Assembly: GCA_028276125.1 (NCBI GenBank)
Contig: JAPYWY010000078.1
Location: forward strand, 1-7,406
Origin: Pseudothermotoga sp.
GTDB taxonomy: Bacteria > Thermotogota > Thermotogae > Thermotogales > DSM-5069
Length of the DNA: 7,406 nt
Direction: 5' to 3'
Shown here piece after piece: positions 4,773-7,406 of the stretch. Numbering within the stretch: position 1 is the first letter of the stretch; the number at the start of each line of letters is the position of its first letter. Made by a program: the position numbers and the translations under genes. The notes below the pieces were generated by a model. That model was not told the DNA's origin, did no database searches, and saw nothing but the letters and a program-made list of their open reading frames with translations.

Positions 4773-5855
4773 TTAATGAAGATCGAGTGCCTCGTTCGTG
4801 TCGAAATCGAAAAGCATCAAATCTTTCATTTCGACACACAAAAACAGTTTTTGACCCACGTGGAACTTCTCTTCGGAGGGCCTAAGTACTTTCACCATCG
4901 TTTGTTCTATGGAAACGGTCACGATCTGTTCTCTTCCCATGGATTCGACCTCGTAGATCTGTACCTCGATACCGACGGTGTTTTCTGTGATGTGATCGAG
5001 TAAGACTCCCTTCTCTGGCCTGAAGCCCAGAACAAACCTCCTCTTGTTGGATATTCTGTGCAAAAGCTCGATCGGCGCTTCCAAACTCTTGCCATCTATC
5101 GTCAATCTAGTTCCATCGGACTCGACAGTCAAAAGATTTGCGGGCGGATTTCCCACAAAACCTGCCACGAACGTGTGTTTCGGTTGATAATAGATTTCCT
5201 CTGGTGTACCCACCTGAATGAGCTTTCCGTTGTTTATCACCGCGATTCTGTCTGCGATAGCCAAAGCTTCCGCTTGATCGTGCGTAACGTAGACCGAGGT
5301 GATACTCAAATTTTTTTGCAACCTTTTCAACTCCGTCCTGACACCGATCCTCAAAAGCGCATCGAGGTTGCTCAGCGGCTCATCGAAGAGAAGGATCTGT
5401 GGTTGCTTCACCAGAGCCCTCGCAATGGCGACACGTTGCTGTTGTCCACCACTCAACTGCCAAGGGTATCTTTCAAGCAGAGCTTCTATCTTGAGCATGC
5501 TCGCCACTTGGTGGACCCTCTCTTGGATCGTTCTCTTGTCCATTTTCTTCAACGTCAAGGGGAAAGCTATGTTCTCGAACACCTTCATGTGCGGATAGAG
5601 CGCCCAGTTTTGAAAGACCAAGCCCACGTTTCTGTCCTTCGGAGATAGGTTAGTCACGTCCTTTCCGTCGAAGAGGATGCGTCCAGAAGTGGGTCTGTAG
5701 ATGCCCGCGATCAGATACATGAGAGTGGTTTTCCCACTACCAGAAGGACCGAGCAGGACGATGAACTCACCGTCATCTATCTGTAAGTTCACACCATCCA
5801 GTGCCGTCACCTTACCGAACCTCTTCGTGATGTTCTCGAGCACGATGGATGCCAA
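4773..5855 (-). CDS. CUT1-family ABC importer ATPase (MalK/UgpC-like)
   Basis: This 360-residue ATPase is of the MalK type and works as a homodimer on the inner face of the membrane. It shows Walker A GPSGSGKTT (36-44), Q-loop VFQNWALYPHM (Q82), signature LSGGQQQR (134-141), Walker B ILLFDEP (E159), D-loop SNLD and switch H192 in VYVTHDQAEA. A TOBE/OB-type regulatory domain follows from about residue 235, with the linker GFVGNPPANLL and FVLGFRPE. The start is TTG (5853-5855), supported by AGGAGGTGAA (5861-5870) and by MASIVLENITKRFGK matching the family start. The gene begins 6 nt after the MalG-like permease and powers that permease pair. The substrate class cannot be read from the ATPase, because MalK-like subunits are often shared between transporters. 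Confidence 0.95.
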   Translation of the reverse strand: MASIVLENITKRFGKVTALDGVNLQIDDGEFIVLLGPSGSGKTTLMYLIAGIYRPTSGRILFDGKDVTNLSPKDRNVGLVFQNWALYPHMKVFENIAFPLTLKKMDKRTIQERVHQVASMLKIEALLERYPWQLSGGQQQRVAIARALVKQPQILLFDEPLSNLDALLRIGVRTELKRLQKNLSITSVYVTHDQAEALAIADRIAVINNGKLIQVGTPEEIYYQPKHTFVAGFVGNPPANLLTVESDGTRLTIDGKSLEAPIELLHRISNKRRFVLGFRPEKGVLLDHITENTVGIEVQIYEVESMGREQIVTVSIEQTMVKVLRPSEEKFHVGQKLFLCVEMKDLMLFDFDTNEALDLH

Positions 5856-5860
5856 GACCC

Positions 5861-5870
5861 TTCACCTCCT
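5861..5870 (-). promoter_or_regulatory. Ribosome binding site supporting a TTG start
   Basis: Minus-strand AGGAGGTGAA lies 5 bases before TTG (5853-5855) and overlaps the last codons and stop of the upstream permease gene. No ATG or GTG near the family start competes with it. Confidence 0.88.
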
Positions 5871-6737
5871 GATGCCACCCGCGTAGACTTTGAACAAGAG
5901 TTGTTGAGAACTTATGTAGAAGAAGATCGTTGGTAAGAGGTAGAGCGTGGCTGCAGCCGCAAGCAATGGCATGTAGGCCATTTCAGCTTCAAGGTTCGAT
6001 TCGATGAAGGTTGCGAGCGTCTTGTCTATGAGGAAGGTTCTAACGTAGATGATGTCCTGCCAACCAGCGAGGAAACCGAAGATCAGTATGGCCACCACAC
6101 CGGGTTTTATCAAAGGCATCATGATCTTCGCCCATGTCTTGAGCCTCGAAGCACCGTCGACCAACGCGGACCATTCTATCTCCCAAGGCAGCAGATCGAA
6201 AAAGCCCTTCATGAGCCACACAGAGAGAGGAATTTCCAGCGCGGCGCGGGCGACGATGACGTAGAAGAAAGAGAAGTACTTCAGTGCGTTGAGATTGGTT
6301 GGCATCCACAGTCTGTAGAGAAAGTAGACTCCGACGATAAGGATCGAACCGGGCAAAGCGTGCAACATGAGCATCATCAAGAGTATGAACTTTCTGCCCT
6401 TGAACTTGATCCTCGAAATCGCATAACCTGAGAGAGTTCCAACGAGCGTCGTGACGATCGCCACCCCGAACGCCACTACCGCCGTGTTGAGCAAGTAGAG
6501 AAAGGTGTTCTCCCTCAAACCACCTGTTATCGCGATTCTACCTTGAAACAACAGTTGCCAGTTTCTCAGCGTGAATTTCACCTTGGAAAAGTCGAAGTTC
6601 GTCACCATCTGGTTTGCAAAGCTCGAAAGAACGAGCACAGAGAAGGCCATGATCACCGGCACAGAGAGGGCTATCAAGATGATGGAATAAAAGGTCTGTC
6701 TTGCTTTACTTCGAACCTCCACATCGCTCAGACTCAT
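5862..6737 (-). CDS. CUT1-family ABC permease, MalG-like
   Basis: This 291-residue integral membrane protein has about six hydrophobic segments (near residues 17-40, 80-106, 116-141, 155-176, 212-232 and 255-280). The EAA coupling loop that docks on the ATPase lies at about 187-213, seen in WSALVDGASRLKTWAKIMMP with the conserved glycine. The C terminus VYAGGIRR is typical of MalG-type subunits (…GLTAGAVKG/GGIRG). It forms the translocation channel together with the MalF-like partner. The start ATG overlaps the stop of that partner by one base (TGATG), and GTGGTGAT lies just upstream. Its own end contains the ribosome site of the ATPase gene. A periplasmic-type binding protein would be expected further upstream, beyond the window. 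Confidence 0.94.
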   Translation of the reverse strand: MSLSDVEVRSKARQTFYSIILIALSVPVIMAFSVLVLSSFANQMVTNFDFSKVKFTLRNWQLLFQGRIAITGGLRENTFLYLLNTAVVAFGVAIVTTLVGTLSGYAISRIKFKGRKFILLMMLMLHALPGSILIVGVYFLYRLWMPTNLNALKYFSFFYVIVARAALEIPLSVWLMKGFFDLLPWEIEWSALVDGASRLKTWAKIMMPLIKPGVVAILIFGFLAGWQDIIYVRTFLIDKTLATFIESNLEAEMAYMPLLAAAATLYLLPTIFFYISSQQLLFKVYAGGIRR

Positions 6738-7406
6738 CAGATATCACCACGCGGCTCCGCCATGAGCTTTCCAAAGCCCAGTATTCTGAGCGTCATAAAA
6801 CCGAGCAGTCCTCCCACCAAGACCAGAAGAGTTCCCGCTGCAGCCGCCAATCCCTGGTCGAAAACACCCGTGAACGCAAGATCGTACACGTAAAGTGCCC
6901 AGGGGGTTCCATAGGTTTTGTTCACCAGTCTCCAGCTCACCAGAAGGTACGTGTGCGCGTAAGATGTGAGCAAACTCAAAAGTTGCCAAGTCGTGACGTA
7001 CATGATGTGCCATTTTATCTGAGGTATCAAGATCCTCTTACAGATCTGCCAGTCGGTGGCACCGTCGACCCTCGCAGCGATGACGAACTCACTCGGGATG
7101 CTCTTGATGGCCGAAGACAGCACGATCATTCCGAAACTCACGCCGACCAAGCCGTTGACAAAGATGATCACGCTCCACGGACCATAAGGAATGAAGGCTT
7201 GACCCCAAGCGATGGGCTTGTCGATGAGGCCAAGCTTCAAGAACAGAGAGTTCAACGTACCTATACCGCTACCGTGGAAGAAGTAGTACCACACCAATCC
7301 GTACACTGCGATGGGTGACATCCTCGGTAACAACCAGATCGTGCTCGCCACAGAATTCGTCCTCTTACCGACGAAGAAGGTGAGCAACGCCAAGATCAGT
7401 CCACCG
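6737..7406 (-). CDS. CUT1-family ABC permease, MalF-like, 5' end cut by window
   Basis: The reading frame is open to the window edge: upstream of the TTG at 7391-7393 it continues GGLI, so that TTG is an internal leucine and not a start. About 223 residues are visible. They include the membrane helix IYGL-type stretch MSPIAVYGLVWYYFF, the loop GSGIGTLNSLFLKLGL, further helices, and the EAA loop IPSEFVIAARVDGATDWQIC with KRILIPQIK. The C terminus ends GFGKLMAEPRGDI. MalF-type proteins have an extra N-terminal region of roughly 70-80 residues that would lie off the window. It pairs with the MalG-like permease, to which it is coupled by a TGATG junction. The promoter and the solute-binding protein gene of this operon are not in the window. 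Confidence 0.93.
   Translation of the reverse strand, partial: GGLILALLTFFVGKRTNSVASTIWLLPRMSPIAVYGLVWYYFFHGSGIGTLNSLFLKLGLIDKPIAWGQAFIPYGPWSVIIFVNGLVGVSFGMIVLSSAIKSIPSEFVIAARVDGATDWQICKRILIPQIKWHIMYVTTWQLLSLLTSYAHTYLLVSWRLVNKTYGTPWALYVYDLAFTGVFDQGLAAAAGTLLVLVGGLLGFMTLRILGFGKLMAEPRGDI

Noticed and set aside
5058..5648. Plus-strand frame of 196 codons inside the ATPase gene
   Set aside because: Shadow: the minus strand carries all ABC ATPase motifs.
6701..7318. Plus-strand frame of 205 codons opposite the MalF-like permease
   Set aside because: Hydrophilic antisense shadow of a membrane protein gene with a clear EAA motif.
7391..7393. TTG as the start codon of the MalF-like permease
   Set aside because: The frame stays open to the edge with family-like residues before it, and the protein would lack its N-terminal membrane part.

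Overview
The window looks like a chromosomal segment of a Thermotogae bacterium, most likely a Pseudothermotoga/Thermotoga relative with moderate GC. This is an inference from gene content: a MarR-controlled heterodimeric-type ABC exporter gene, CUT1 sugar-type transporters in tightly packed operons, strong GGAGGTGA ribosome sites, and AGA/AGG-rich arginine codons. No database search was run.

Layout. At the left, on the minus strand, is a two-gene drug-efflux type operon: a MarR-family repressor gene (450-893) overlaps by 8 nt the start of an ABC exporter gene that leaves the window (457 to 1). Its promoter is near-consensus, and a perfect 19-bp palindrome covers the predicted transcription start. 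A two-way terminator hairpin (1013-1047) lies just beyond that promoter. From about 1050 to 1650 there is no convincing gene, only short repeats.

From 1653 to 2561, on the plus strand, is the wreck of a type I restriction-modification operon in the classic order hsdM - mntA - hepT - hsdS. HsdM is reduced to a short N-terminal piece and a short C-terminal piece in different frames. HsdS is reduced to 18 codons. HepT, the HEPN RNase toxin, carries an in-frame TGA at codon 20. Only MntA, the minimal nucleotidyltransferase antitoxin, is intact. Arginine codons in mntA and hepT are mostly CGN, unlike the neighbouring genes, which fits horizontal acquisition followed by decay.

A perfect consensus promoter (2626-2654) then drives a two-gene plus-strand operon: a 67-residue Cys/His-rich small protein with a charged helical tail, and a PadR-family regulator that itself has a Cys-rich N terminus. 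An AT-rich dyad inside the promoter is a candidate autoregulatory operator.

The right half is one compact minus-strand operon entering from beyond the window: MalF-like permease (partial), MalG-like permease, MalK-like ATPase (TTG start), a class I glutamine-amidotransferase-like peptidase (C26/PuuD type), and a DppA-type D-aminopeptidase. Gene junctions are 1-nt overlaps to 21-nt gaps, so the genes are very probably co-transcribed. The pairing of a sugar-type importer with two amide/peptide hydrolases suggests that the imported compound contains peptide or gamma-glutamyl bonds, for example a cell-wall muropeptide or an amino-sugar conjugate. The substrate cannot be read from the sequence. 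The dppA and padR genes converge and overlap by 24 bp with no terminator between them.
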